The notes under the pieces are model-generated. The model was not told the DNA's origin. It did no database searches and saw only the letters and a program-made list of their open reading frames with translations. Positions 29,069 to 38,636 of a stretch of DNA of 64,000 bases are shown here, piece after piece (positions within the stretch are counted from its first letter, which is position 1; each line of letters opens with the position of its first letter). The translations under genes were made by a program, and so were the position numbers. The stretch covers positions 1-64,000 of the forward strand of contig JBASRN010000295.1 in assembly GCA_049273855.1 (NCBI GenBank), written 5' to 3'. The stretch is from Onstottus_B sp049273855. Its GTDB lineage: Bacteria > Acidobacteriota > Blastocatellia > UBA7656.

Positions 29069-30511
29069 ATGAAAAGATGGTTATCAGTTTCCATCGCGCT
29101 GGCGGTTGGGATCGTGGCGGCAAGCATGGTCTTGTCGGCTTCGATCGACGCAAGCTCTGGCAGCAGGAAGGTGGTGACGTTCAATAAGGACGTCGCGCCG
29201 ATCTTCTATAAGAACTGCGCGGAGTGTCATCGGGCTAACGACATTGCTCCGATGCCGCTGATGACCTACAAAGACTCCCGCCCTTGGGCGCGTTCGATCA
29301 AAGAGAAGATCCTGACTCGCCAGATGCCGCCCTGGAGTCCCGATCCGAAGTACGGCGAGTTTATAAACGATCATCGCCTCGCCCAGAAAGACATCGAAAC
29401 GATAGCCGCGTGGGTGGACCAGGGCGCAAAGGAAGGCGACGCGAAGGACCTGGCCCCGACGCCGGAGTTCACTTCGACGGACGGCTGGCGGCTTGGCAAA
29501 CCCGACGCGGTCTTTGACATCGGCAAGGAGTTCACCGTCAAAGCGGGAATGCCCGACACGATCGAGAACTTCATCGTTCCGACCAACTTCAAAGAAGACA
29601 AGTGGGTGACGGCGGCCGAGATCCTTCCCGGCAACAGAAAAGTCGTGCATCACGTGATCGCGTTTATCCAGACGCCGGAGATGATCGAAAAGTTCAAGAA
29701 GGGCGAAGGCCGTGCACGCGCGTTGATGCAGAGCGATGTCTTTTATCGCGACGGCTCGCTGTTGAAGGTGAAAGCCGATGCGCCGGTGATCAATGACGGA
29801 TGCGGCGCGCCAAACGGAGGCTCGGCTTTCAAGCGCCCCAGCGCGAGCGAGGGCGGTGACGCGTTCGGGTTGTTCCTGGCAGGGTATGCTCCGGGCAAAG
29901 GCATTGATGTTTTCCCGGCAGGCACGGCCAAGAAGGTTCCCGTGGGCTCGATGCTGGTGTTCCAGATGCACTACTCCAGCTACAGCGGCAAGTTCGAGGG
30001 CGTGCAGGGCGATCGCACGAGGCTCGGGTTGCACTTTGCGAGCAAGCCGCCGGAGCGTGGCTTGAACACCGTTGGCATTCAGAATCATTACTTCAAGCTA
30101 CCGGCTGGTGAAGGCAATCAAGAAGTGACGGCTTGCTACACCTTCGACGCGACGGTTCACCTCACAAGCTACATGCCGCACATGCATCTGCGCGGCAAGG
30201 ATATGAAGTACGAGGTGGTCTATCCCGACGGCCGGCGGGAGACGCTGTTGTGGGTGCCGAAGTTCAGCTTCAACTGGCAGACGATGTACTACTTGAAGAA
30301 ACCGGTAACGCTTCCCAGGGGCACAAAGCTGATCGTCACAGCGCACTTCGATAACTCGGACAAGAACAAGTACAACCCCGACGCCACAAAGGCGATTCGG
30401 TGGGGCGATCCGACCTACGAAGAGATGATGATCGGATGGATGGAGTACTACGTCGATGGTCCGGTAAAGAGTGAGAGACCTGACGCAGCCGCTTCGGGGT
30501 CGCGAAGGTAG
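29069..30511 (+). CDS. Cytochrome c / copper monooxygenase-like protein, array copy 2
   Basis: I start at 29069 (MKRWLSVSIALAVG), after GGGAGGG, in preference to an upstream ATG at 29045. The 480-residue product has a signal peptide, heme motif CAECHRAND, a MPPWSPD loop (Ser where copies 1, 4 and 5 have His), His-His in RKVVHHVIAF, QMHYSSYSG, MPHMHLRGKDMK, and DPTYEEMMIGWMEY. The insert with NDGCGAPNGG is present. All candidate copper ligands are kept. The gene lies 57 bp after copy 1, so they probably share a transcript. Confidence 0.88.
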   Translation: MKRWLSVSIALAVGIVAASMVLSASIDASSGSRKVVTFNKDVAPIFYKNCAECHRANDIAPMPLMTYKDSRPWARSIKEKILTRQMPPWSPDPKYGEFINDHRLAQKDIETIAAWVDQGAKEGDAKDLAPTPEFTSTDGWRLGKPDAVFDIGKEFTVKAGMPDTIENFIVPTNFKEDKWVTAAEILPGNRKVVHHVIAFIQTPEMIEKFKKGEGRARALMQSDVFYRDGSLLKVKADAPVINDGCGAPNGGSAFKRPSASEGGDAFGLFLAGYAPGKGIDVFPAGTAKKVPVGSMLVFQMHYSSYSGKFEGVQGDRTRLGLHFASKPPERGLNTVGIQNHYFKLPAGEGNQEVTACYTFDATVHLTSYMPHMHLRGKDMKYEVVYPDGRRETLLWVPKFSFNWQTMYYLKKPVTLPRGTKLIVTAHFDNSDKNKYNPDATKAIRWGDPTYEEMMIGWMEYYVDGPVKSERPDAAASGSRR

Positions 30512-30586
30512 TTCGAGATTTGCAGACGGAGAGGGGCTCGGTTCTAATATTCAAGAGATTGGTCCAAGTGTTGGACGGAGGGTCTA

Positions 30587-32035
30587 ATGAAGAAAGCAGT
30601 AGTGATCTCAGGGATAACGGCGGCGCTTGCGCTATTGTGTCTGGCTGTGTCGCCTCCGACCAGCGCGAGCGGCTCCGCCAGGAAGGAAGTCACGTTCACC
30701 AAAGACGTGGCCTCGATCCTGTTTAGCAATTGCGCCGAGTGCCACAGGCCTAACGACATTGCGCCGATGTCGCTGCTGAGCTACAAGGAAGTGAGACCAT
30801 GGGCTCGCTCGATCAAGGAGAAGGTCGCCAATCGGGACATGCCGCCCTGGAGTCCTGATCCCGCGTACGGCGAGTTCACCAACGATCACCGGCTCGCCCA
30901 GAAATATATCGACACAGTAGTAGCATGGGTCGATCAGGGGGCGAAGGAAGGCAATCCGAAGGATCTTCCGAAGATGCCCGAGTTTGTCGGCGGTGGGTGG
31001 GCGATTGGCAAGCCTGACGTCGTGCTTCAAATGGGGGAAGAGCACATCGTCAAACCGAACGACCCGGACCAATACATCAACTTCTTCATTCCGACAAACT
31101 TCAAAGAGGACATGTGGGTTCAGGCGGCCGAGGTTCATCCCGGCAACAGGCGCGTCGTGCATCACGTGATAGCGTTTATCCAGACTCCTCAGACCATGGC
31201 CAAGCGAGCCGAGGACGCAAAGGCCAAGGGAGAGAAAATCGGCAAGCGTGCCGCGGGCGGTTCGGGATTGTTTTATCTAGATGGCAACTTGAGACGGGTG
31301 AAGATGGATGCGCCTGTGGTGGACAACGCTTGCGAGCAAAGGGCACCGGGCGGACGGCAGCCTGGCGGGGGCGGCGAAGGCGAGAACGAAGGCATGTTGC
31401 TTGCGGGTTTCGCGCCCGGAACGGGGAACACCGTCTATCCATCCGGCACCGCGAAGAGGGTTCCGGCGGGTGCGACTCTGATGTTCCAGATGCACTACTC
31501 GGCTTTCAGGGGTTCGCTCAAAGATTCGGTGACCGACCGAACCAGCATTGGGCTGATCTTCGCGAAGCAAGCTCCGGAAAAGATGGTTATCACAAGCGCC
31601 GCGGCTAACCTTCTATTCAAGATCCCGGCCGGCGCCGACAATCATGAAGTCCTGGCCTGTCAGACCGTCCCGCGCGACATCCAGGTGATCAACTACATGC
31701 CTCATATGCATCTACGCGGGAAGGACATGAAGTACGAAGCGATCTATCCCGATGGCAAGCGCGAGACGCTGTTGTGGGTGCCCAAGTTCAGCTTCAACTG
31801 GCAGTCGGTCTACTGGTTGAAGCGGCCGGTGAATATTCCAAAGGGCACGAAGTTGATCGTGACAGCTCACTTCGACAACTCGGCGAAGAACAAGTACAAC
31901 CCGGATTCCAGTAAAGATGTTCGATGGGGCGATCCGACTTACGATGAGATGATGATCGGCTGGATGGACATCACCATCGACAACCCGATGAAGGCTCCGA
32001 AGCCTGACGCAGCGCGGGCGGCCTCGGGCAAGTAG
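30587..32035 (+). CDS. Cytochrome c / copper monooxygenase-like protein, array copy 3
   Basis: The ATG at 30587 follows GGAGGG. The 482-residue protein keeps the full set: signal peptide, CAECHRPND heme motif, MPPWSPD, VVHHVIAF, FQMHYSAFRG, MPHMHLRGKDMK, AHFDNSAKNKYNPD and PTYDEMMIGWMD. The variable insert is longer here and its motif is altered (VDNACEQRAPGG, then a Gly-rich stretch), so the Cys is kept but the DGC-PNGG wording is not. Copies 2 and 3 share the Ser form of the MPPW loop and look like nearest relatives by eye. Periplasmic redox enzyme of unknown substrate. Confidence 0.88.
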   Translation: MKKAVVISGITAALALLCLAVSPPTSASGSARKEVTFTKDVASILFSNCAECHRPNDIAPMSLLSYKEVRPWARSIKEKVANRDMPPWSPDPAYGEFTNDHRLAQKYIDTVVAWVDQGAKEGNPKDLPKMPEFVGGGWAIGKPDVVLQMGEEHIVKPNDPDQYINFFIPTNFKEDMWVQAAEVHPGNRRVVHHVIAFIQTPQTMAKRAEDAKAKGEKIGKRAAGGSGLFYLDGNLRRVKMDAPVVDNACEQRAPGGRQPGGGGEGENEGMLLAGFAPGTGNTVYPSGTAKRVPAGATLMFQMHYSAFRGSLKDSVTDRTSIGLIFAKQAPEKMVITSAAANLLFKIPAGADNHEVLACQTVPRDIQVINYMPHMHLRGKDMKYEAIYPDGKRETLLWVPKFSFNWQSVYWLKRPVNIPKGTKLIVTAHFDNSAKNKYNPDSSKDVRWGDPTYDEMMIGWMDITIDNPMKAPKPDAARAASGK

Positions 32036-32039
32036 TCTA

Positions 32040-32132
32040 CTTGTACGGGCGTCCCTCTGTGGGCGCCCCTCCTTACAAACACGAGATATCGTCGTTGCGA
32101 GTAGGGGCGCTCTTACAGGACGCCCCCTACAA
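32040..32132. repeat. Pair of GC-rich hairpin units, inverted-repeat element
   Basis: TTGTACGGGCGTCCCTCTGT with its partner ending CGCCCCTCCTTACAA forms one hairpin (32041-32078). GTAGGGGCG and CGCCCCCTAC form a second (32101-32130). The two units resemble each other, so this is a small palindromic repeat element between array copy 3 and the NTF2-like gene. It might also act as a transcription terminator. Confidence 0.5.
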
Positions 32133-32233
32133 GCCGAAGCAAGAGCCAGGTGTAAATAGTCGGCTCTATTTCCGTCGCCCCTGAGAGCGCAAATACGACC
32201 TTTGAGACCACACACATATAAGGAGGTAGACCC

Positions 32234-32608
32234 CTGAACACAGCGCCCACCAAGCAAAGCGAGTACGATGCAATAGCAAAGACAGTCCAGCACTATATCG
32301 ATGGCGGCAGGTCTGGCCGAGGCGCAGACATGAAGCCGGCCTTCCACCAGGATGCGACGATCTTCGGCTATAGTGGAGCCGATCTGTTCGCTGGCCCCAT
32401 CCAGCAGCTCTTTGACTGGAATGATCAGAACGGTCCGGCGACGGGACTCCAAGCCCGGATTGCCAGCATCGACATCATCGAAACGATTGCCACGGTGCGG
32501 CTGGAACTGGACGACTGGACCGGACATCGGTTTACCGATCTGTTCACGCTGCTCAAGGTCGACGGGGAATGGAAGATCATGAACAAGGTCTTCCATCAGC
32601 ACGCTTGA
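32234..32608 (+). CDS. NTF2/SnoaL-like lumazine-binding family protein with apparent CTG start
   Basis: The 124-residue frame reads as a complete putative lumazine-binding (NTF2-like) protein: SEYDAIAKTVQHYIDGGRSG, DMKPAFHQDATIFGYSGADL, then TIATVRLELDDWTGHRFTD, and FTLLKVDGEWKIMNKVFHQH. The first ATG, at 32330, would cut off the opening helix. Upstream, AAGGAGGT at 32220-32227 is ideally placed for a CTG at 32234, with a stop just before in frame. So either CTG is used or an ATG has mutated. The fold often binds small ligands or catalyses simple reactions. It lies inside the monooxygenase array on the same strand and may act with it. Confidence 0.78.
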   Translation: MNTAPTKQSEYDAIAKTVQHYIDGGRSGRGADMKPAFHQDATIFGYSGADLFAGPIQQLFDWNDQNGPATGLQARIASIDIIETIATVRLELDDWTGHRFTDLFTLLKVDGEWKIMNKVFHQHA

Positions 32609-32650
32609 GAGAACAACAGGCCACGCGGTGGACAACGTGACGCAGCCTGA

Positions 32651-32683
32651 GCGCCGGCCGCGAACTTTCTTCGCGGCCGGCGC
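32651..32683 (+). terminator. Perfect 14-bp hairpin, probable terminator after the NTF2-like gene
   Basis: GCGCCGGCCGCGAA and TTCGCGGCCGGCGC pair perfectly around a CTTTC loop, 42 bases after the NTF2-like stop. It is followed by GTTGTGTT, not a clean T-run, so termination is plausible rather than certain. It would separate array copies 1-3 plus the NTF2-like gene from copy 4. Confidence 0.6.
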
Positions 32684-32744
32684 GTTGTGTTAGAATGCAA
32701 GCCGGCGGCGAACGCCGCCTCAAACCACCCCGAGGTTTTAGAGT

Positions 32745-34394
32745 ATGAAGAAAGCAGTTTCACTCCTCTTAGCCGCCGTCCCGCTCGCAATCATCTGCTT
32801 CGTAGCCTCAACCGCCGCTCAGGCTAGCGACGCGAAGAAGAGCGCAAGGCCAGTCACGTTCAGCAAGGACGTCGCGCCGATTCTCTTCAAGAACTGCGCC
32901 GATTGCCATCGTCCGGGTGAGCTCGCGCCCATGTCGCTGCTGAGCTTCAAGGATGCGCGGCCGTGGGCGCGCTCGATTCGCGAGAAGGTCGTCAGCCGGG
33001 TGATGCCGCCGTGGCACGCCGATGAGCACTACGGAAAGTTCGGCAACGACAAGCGGCTTTCGCAGCAGGAGATCGACACGATAGCCGCGTGGGTCGATCA
33101 AGGCGCCAAAGAAGGCAATCCGAAGGAATTGCCGCCCGTGCCCGTTTACCTAAATGGCTGGAAGATCGGCAAGCCCGACGTTGTGTTGACGATGCAAGAG
33201 GAGTACACGCTTGCGGCTGCAGGCTCTGACGAGTACATCAACTTCACAATACCCACCAGCTTCAAAGAAGACGTCTGGGTGCAGGCTGCCGAGGTCCATC
33301 CGGGCAACAAGCGCGTCGTGCATCACGTGATTGCGTTCATCCAGACCCCACAGATGCTCGCCTCGTACAAGGCCTCTGGCGGAAAACCCTCCGCTCAATC
33401 GATCTTCTACCAGGATGGAACGCTGATTCGCACAAAACTCGAAGCGCCGGCTCACGATGACGGCTGCAAAGCGCCGAACGGCGGACTCTCTCGCGGGAGC
33501 GGTCAGGAGGGCCTTGGCTTTCCGCTCTGTTTCTACACCCCTGGCAAGGACGTGGACGTTTGGCCCACCGGCGTGGCCAAGTCGGTCCCCGCCGGCTCGA
33601 ACATAGTTATTCAGGTTCACTACTCGAAGACCACCGGCAAGACCGAAAAGGACCGCACGAGCGTAGGGCTTATCTTCGCCAAAGAGCCGCCAGCCAAAGT
33701 GCTGTCGGCGTTTGGCGTGATCAATCACTACTTTAAGATTCCACCAGGCGCGGAAAATCACGAGGTCAAGGGCTGCTACACCTTCTCGCGCGACGTCGAG
33801 ATTCACGGGTTCCTCCCGCATATGCATTTGCGCGGCAAGGATATGAAGTACGACGTGGTCTATCCCGACGGGCGGCAGGAAACGCTGCTTTCCGTCCCCA
33901 ACTACAACTTCAACTGGCAGACGTTGTACAAGGCGGATAAGCCGATCGAGCTTCCGAAGGGCTCGAAGATAATTGTCACCGCGCACTTCGACAACTCGGA
34001 AAGGAACAAGTACAACCCGGACCCGACGAAGACCGTGCGATTCGGCGACCCGACTTATGACGAGATGATGGTCGGGTACTTCGACTATGTCACCAAGGTG
34101 CCGAAACGGAACGCGATCAAGCTCGACGCGAAGACGCTCGACAGCTACGTTGGAGACTACACCGTCGTTGGCGCCGGTGTGCCCTTCAAGATCACGCGAA
34201 CCGGCGAGCAGTTGATGTTTACAACCCCCGGCCAGCCGATGGTAGAGGCGTTTCCGGAATCCGAGACGAAGTTCTACTTCAAGATTTTCGACGGGCAGGT
34301 GACATTTAAGAAGAACGAGGCGGGAAACGTGACCGCACTGGTCTTTGAGGTTAACGGCCGCTCGATTCTGGCAACGAAGAAGACGGCGAACTAA
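32745..34394 (+). CDS. Cytochrome c / copper monooxygenase-like protein with DUF3471-like C-terminal domain, array copy 4
   Basis: The ATG at 32745 begins a signal peptide (KKAVSLLLAAVPLAIICFVA). The 549-residue protein keeps CADCHRPGE, MPPWHAD, VVHHVIAF, IQVHYSKTTG, LPHMHLRGKDMK, AHFDNSERNKYNPD and PTYDEMMVGYFD, and the insert with HDDGCKAPNGG. It is ~70 residues longer than the other copies: the last ~100 (LDSYVGDYTVVGAGVPFKIT through KIFDGQVTFKKNEAGNVTAL) form a small beta domain of the DUF3471 type, often attached to serine beta-lactamase-like proteins. The extra domain may bind a hydrophobic ligand; this is inference. Confidence 0.88.
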   Translation: MKKAVSLLLAAVPLAIICFVASTAAQASDAKKSARPVTFSKDVAPILFKNCADCHRPGELAPMSLLSFKDARPWARSIREKVVSRVMPPWHADEHYGKFGNDKRLSQQEIDTIAAWVDQGAKEGNPKELPPVPVYLNGWKIGKPDVVLTMQEEYTLAAAGSDEYINFTIPTSFKEDVWVQAAEVHPGNKRVVHHVIAFIQTPQMLASYKASGGKPSAQSIFYQDGTLIRTKLEAPAHDDGCKAPNGGLSRGSGQEGLGFPLCFYTPGKDVDVWPTGVAKSVPAGSNIVIQVHYSKTTGKTEKDRTSVGLIFAKEPPAKVLSAFGVINHYFKIPPGAENHEVKGCYTFSRDVEIHGFLPHMHLRGKDMKYDVVYPDGRQETLLSVPNYNFNWQTLYKADKPIELPKGSKIIVTAHFDNSERNKYNPDPTKTVRFGDPTYDEMMVGYFDYVTKVPKRNAIKLDAKTLDSYVGDYTVVGAGVPFKITRTGEQLMFTTPGQPMVEAFPESETKFYFKIFDGQVTFKKNEAGNVTALVFEVNGRSILATKKTAN

Positions 34395-34452
34395 CTGAGT
34401 CTCGCACAGGAAGGGTCGTTAGTTTCAGAACTCGATACTGGAGGAGAATACG

Positions 34453-35685
<1,233 letters not shown>

Positions 35686-35729
35686 CAGCGGTCTGATTCT
35701 CTTCGGTTAGAACCTCGTTTAGGATTGAA

Positions 35730-35762
35730 GGGCCGATTCAACCTGTCCGGTTGAATCGGCCC
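35730..35762 (+). terminator. Perfect 14-bp hairpin between array copies 5 and 6
   Basis: GGGCCGATTCAACC and GGTTGAATCGGCCC pair perfectly around a TGTCC loop. No T-run follows. The hairpin ends one base before the first ATG of copy 6, leaving no room for an ordinary ribosome site. It could be a terminator for copy 5 and would also hinder translation of copy 6 from this start. Confidence 0.55.
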
Positions 35763-35763
35763 G

Positions 35764-37110
35764 ATGAGTATGAAGAGGAAGAGCGACACGGCGACGGGGC
35801 GACGGAGCGACGCGGCGATCGGACGATCGCCCTCTGCGTCTCTGCGTTTGGGCGTCTCGGCGTTGATTCTGACCACCTTGTTCTTTGTTGACTCGTGGTT
35901 CGGTCGGGCTTTCGCGCACGAGCCGATCACCACGAAAGTCAGATTCAACAAAGAAGTGGTGCGCGTCTTGCAGCGGAACTGTTTGGGTTGTCATCACACT
36001 GGTGGCTTGGCGATGTCGCTTGCGGCCTACGACGAGGCTCGGCCGTGGGCAAAGGCAATCAAGGAAGAGCTGCTTGAGAAGCGTATGCCGCCGTGGCACG
36101 CGGTGCGGGGCTACGGCGAGTTTCGCAACGCTCCTACGATCACGCAACGCGAGATCGATTTGATCGTGAACTGGGTCGAAGGCGGCGCCCCAAAGGGCGA
36201 CGACAAGGACTTACCGGATGGTCCGCTCTATTCCGGTGAGGGGCAGTTAGGCGCCCCTGACCTGATCCTAAAGCCTCAGTCAGAGGCTCAAGTAGCAGCG
36301 GACGCCGACGAGCATCGCGGCTTATCGCTGGCGACTGATCTGAAAGAAGACCGCTGGCTAACGGCGATTGACCTTCGCCCGGGCAACGGCTCGGTAGTTC
36401 ATTGTGCCACGTTCAATATTGAAGCCGCCGCAGTGGGCGATCCCGCGATGCCCGCGCGAATGAGTTCCGGCGTCGAGCGTTCGATGTCTCCTCCCGGGGC
36501 CGCACGAACACCAGCCTCCAACGCCATCGTTGCCACGTGGGCGCCGGGACAGCGAACAGTGGCGTTGCCTGACGGCATCGCGCAGCTTCTACCCGCAGGC
36601 TCGCGCATCGGTGTTACGATTCATTATCGCGGCGCCGGCGAAGCGGTGCAAGACCTGAGCGAAGTCAGTTTGTATTTCGCCGAGACCGCGCCTCGCAAAC
36701 AGATTAGGCAGATCGCCATCACGGACCCCGACGCGATCATTCCCGCAGCCACGGAACTTCAGCGCTTCAAGAAATCAGTCACGATTCAGGATGACGCAGA
36801 AGGAATCGCGATTCGTCCGCGAGTGCATCCGGTTGTGGCTTCGGTTCAGGCTACGGCGTTCCGGCCGGATGGCACGCAAGAGATTTTGATATGGACGCGC
36901 GGCTACCAGTTTGACTGGCAGCAGACTTACTACTTCAAGCAGCCAATCGCGCTGCCAAAGGGAACGCGTGTTGAAGTGATAGCCTACTTCGACAACTCCG
37001 ACAACAACCCAAAGAACCCGAACGACCCGGCCAAGCCGATGCGCTGGTCCGATCTAACGCAGGAACCGCTCTTTGCTCTTCTCGTAACAAGAACGCGTAA
37101 CGCCGACTAG
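35764..37110 (+). CDS. Divergent cytochrome c / monooxygenase-like protein, array copy 6, with lost copper ligands
   Basis: The frame opens at 35764 directly after a hairpin, with no clear ribosome site; an internal start after the repeat-derived leader is possible. The 448-residue protein has a hydrophobic segment (VSALILTTLFFVDSWF) and a normal heme motif, CLGCHHTGG, and MPPWHAV. The copper module is altered: His-His is now VVHCATF, the HxH motif is IRPRVHPVVASVQ with one His only, and the Met site reads QEPLFALLV. TIHYRG is kept. The DGC insert is absent. I infer a heme protein that has lost monooxygenase chemistry, or an early stage of decay. Confidence 0.78.
   Translation: MSMKRKSDTATGRRSDAAIGRSPSASLRLGVSALILTTLFFVDSWFGRAFAHEPITTKVRFNKEVVRVLQRNCLGCHHTGGLAMSLAAYDEARPWAKAIKEELLEKRMPPWHAVRGYGEFRNAPTITQREIDLIVNWVEGGAPKGDDKDLPDGPLYSGEGQLGAPDLILKPQSEAQVAADADEHRGLSLATDLKEDRWLTAIDLRPGNGSVVHCATFNIEAAAVGDPAMPARMSSGVERSMSPPGAARTPASNAIVATWAPGQRTVALPDGIAQLLPAGSRIGVTIHYRGAGEAVQDLSEVSLYFAETAPRKQIRQIAITDPDAIIPAATELQRFKKSVTIQDDAEGIAIRPRVHPVVASVQATAFRPDGTQEILIWTRGYQFDWQQTYYFKQPIALPKGTRVEVIAYFDNSDNNPKNPNDPAKPMRWSDLTQEPLFALLVTRTRNAD
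35783..35822 (+). repeat. Five tandem 8-base units inside copy 6
   Basis: GCGACACG, GCGACGGG, GCGACGGA, GCGACGCG and GCGATCGG follow one another in the predicted 5' end of copy 6. A hairpin, GGCGATCG and CGATCGCC, overlaps the last unit. The N-terminal residues they encode (SDTATGRRSDAAIGR) look repeat-derived, not family-derived, which casts doubt on the annotated start. Confidence 0.6.
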
Positions 37111-37317
37111 TCAGGCGGTAGACGCAAGCTTCGGTTACCACCACCACGCAGACCGGACGCGACCAATCGCCTTGATTGGTGGATTGATTCCAAAAACAAG
37201 CTGTGCAATACTCGGGCAACCGAGCCTCGGGTTGGTGAGTACCAAGGTAGCTCAGGCACGAAGAAGGCGAGCCGTTCAGTCCCGTCAGCACAAGATCTCT
37301 TACAGGAGGCTGAGTGT

Positions 37318-38448
37318 ATGTATGACTGCTTTATTTCTTATTCCAGTAAAGATGGGCTAGATCTTGCGAAATCGGTTGCCGCGATTCTCGAGAAAACATA
37401 TTTGATGGACGTCTTTCTCGCCGAAGAGAATCAGGGTACTGCCGGCATAGATTCGAAGGTAAAGGAGGCAATAACACAGTCCGGGAGATTTTTGGTTTTG
37501 TACACTCCCGGCGCTGTAACATCAGAATGGGTCAAGGGAGAGACGGCCATAGCATTGGATATGCAAAAGAACATGATTGTGTGCAGAAGCCGTGACGTGT
37601 CGAGGGAGAGTCTGCCTGTTCGGCTTGTCGAAAAAGAGCATATTGTATTCACCATCGAGAGTGAACTGCTACGGCTCCTTGCAGAATTAGGAGAGCGAGA
37701 ATGGGGCATCCCTCTGATTATCCCGGCTGGCGGCACGGCGGGGGGATTGTATCCGTTGAACATAGGTATGCCGAAGATCCTTCTACCCGTTGAGAAGAAA
37801 CCGCTCCTGCACCACATCGTCGATAAGTTGGACGCTACTGTGTTTTCAAAGGCCATAATCCTGACCAATCATTTCTTTGAGATGATCGAATATCACGTCA
37901 GCTCGCTCAAGACTAACGTTCCGTTGAAGTGCATAAGGACATCGGCCCCGACGCTTCCGTCGGCTCTAAAAGAGATATCGCCGGCCACTACTTTCATGGT
38001 TCACTACTCGGACATCATCATCGACGGGGATTTTGACTGGCGTGATTTCCTAGCCCACCACAAGCACCACAGAAATCTACACGGCGTCATTGGCACTTTA
38101 ATGGCGAGCGACAAGTATAAGCTGCCCGTTGGCCGAATAAAGACCGGACCGCAACAGTTGATTACAGATTTCGCGGAGAAACCACAACGTATCGAGGCCG
38201 TTGGCTATGCTATTAATATGGCCGTGTCGATTTTTGAGCCAGAGTTTCTCGTTGGAGTGGAGGAGACGGATAGAAGCCTCTACGGAGATACCCTCAAGAG
38301 GGCGATGGAACAAAATAAGAAGTTTTGCATCTACAGTCACGACCGGTGGCGTCACATTCAGACCCTGGGTGATTGGTATGAAGTCCAGTCGGATTATTTC
38401 AGAACCGAAGAAGGCCTCTACGCCTTGGTTCCGAGTTCACGGGATTGA
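37318..38448 (+). CDS. TIR domain fused to a sugar-nucleotidyltransferase-like domain
   Basis: The ATG at 37318 follows AGGAGG with 9-base spacing. The 376-residue protein has an N-terminal TIR domain (~1-130): MYDCFISYSSKDG, DVFLAEENQGTAGIDSKVK, and LYTPGAVTSEWVKGETAIAL, where the Glu after SEW matches the catalytic Glu of NAD-cleaving TIRs. Residues ~135-376 resemble an NDP-sugar pyrophosphorylase: IPAGGTAGGLYPLNIGMPK then ILLPVEKKPLLHHIVDKL, FMVHYSDIIIDGDFDW, and ITDFAEKPQRIEAVGYAINM. The usual GTR of the nucleotide loop reads AGG, so activity is uncertain. Base composition is AT-richer than the flanking array and suggests transfer. A role in NAD- or nucleotide-signalled defence is an inference; I know no named system with this pair. 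Confidence 0.82.
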   Translation: MYDCFISYSSKDGLDLAKSVAAILEKTYLMDVFLAEENQGTAGIDSKVKEAITQSGRFLVLYTPGAVTSEWVKGETAIALDMQKNMIVCRSRDVSRESLPVRLVEKEHIVFTIESELLRLLAELGEREWGIPLIIPAGGTAGGLYPLNIGMPKILLPVEKKPLLHHIVDKLDATVFSKAIILTNHFFEMIEYHVSSLKTNVPLKCIRTSAPTLPSALKEISPATTFMVHYSDIIIDGDFDWRDFLAHHKHHRNLHGVIGTLMASDKYKLPVGRIKTGPQQLITDFAEKPQRIEAVGYAINMAVSIFEPEFLVGVEETDRSLYGDTLKRAMEQNKKFCIYSHDRWRHIQTLGDWYEVQSDYFRTEEGLYALVPSSRD

Positions 38449-38449
38449 G

Positions 38450-38608
38450 GCCGGCGGCTCCAAAGCGCGCGTCTCGAACGACGCGGCGAAACAAGTGCGC
38501 TGGTCCGAACTTGCCCGCGATCCCATATTCACGTGCTTACTGCGAGCATCCGCGCGCTTGGTGAGCGGACGAGCCGACGCTGATACAGAATTCTCTTTGG
38601 GAGTTTGA
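38450..38608 (+). pseudogene. 3' remnant of a seventh monooxygenase-array paralogue
   Basis: Reading in frame gives SNDAAKQVRWSELARDPIFT then CLLRASARLV to a stop at 38608. The end of copy 6 reads NPNDPAKPMRWSDLTQEPLF then ALLVTRTR. The match in order and spacing is clear: this is the C-terminus of another copy, related to copy 6. Everything before it is missing and the TIR-fusion gene sits there instead. I infer that an insertion or deletion event removed the rest. Confidence 0.65.
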
Positions 38609-38636
38609 GGGGCGGCGACTAACCGCCCCTCAACTG

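Noticed and set aside
37111..37317. Small hairpins such as ACCAATC and GATTGGT before the TIR-fusion gene as insertion ends
   Set aside because: The arms are only seven bases and no matching sequence marks the right end at 38.45 kb, so I cannot call an attachment site or transposon end.
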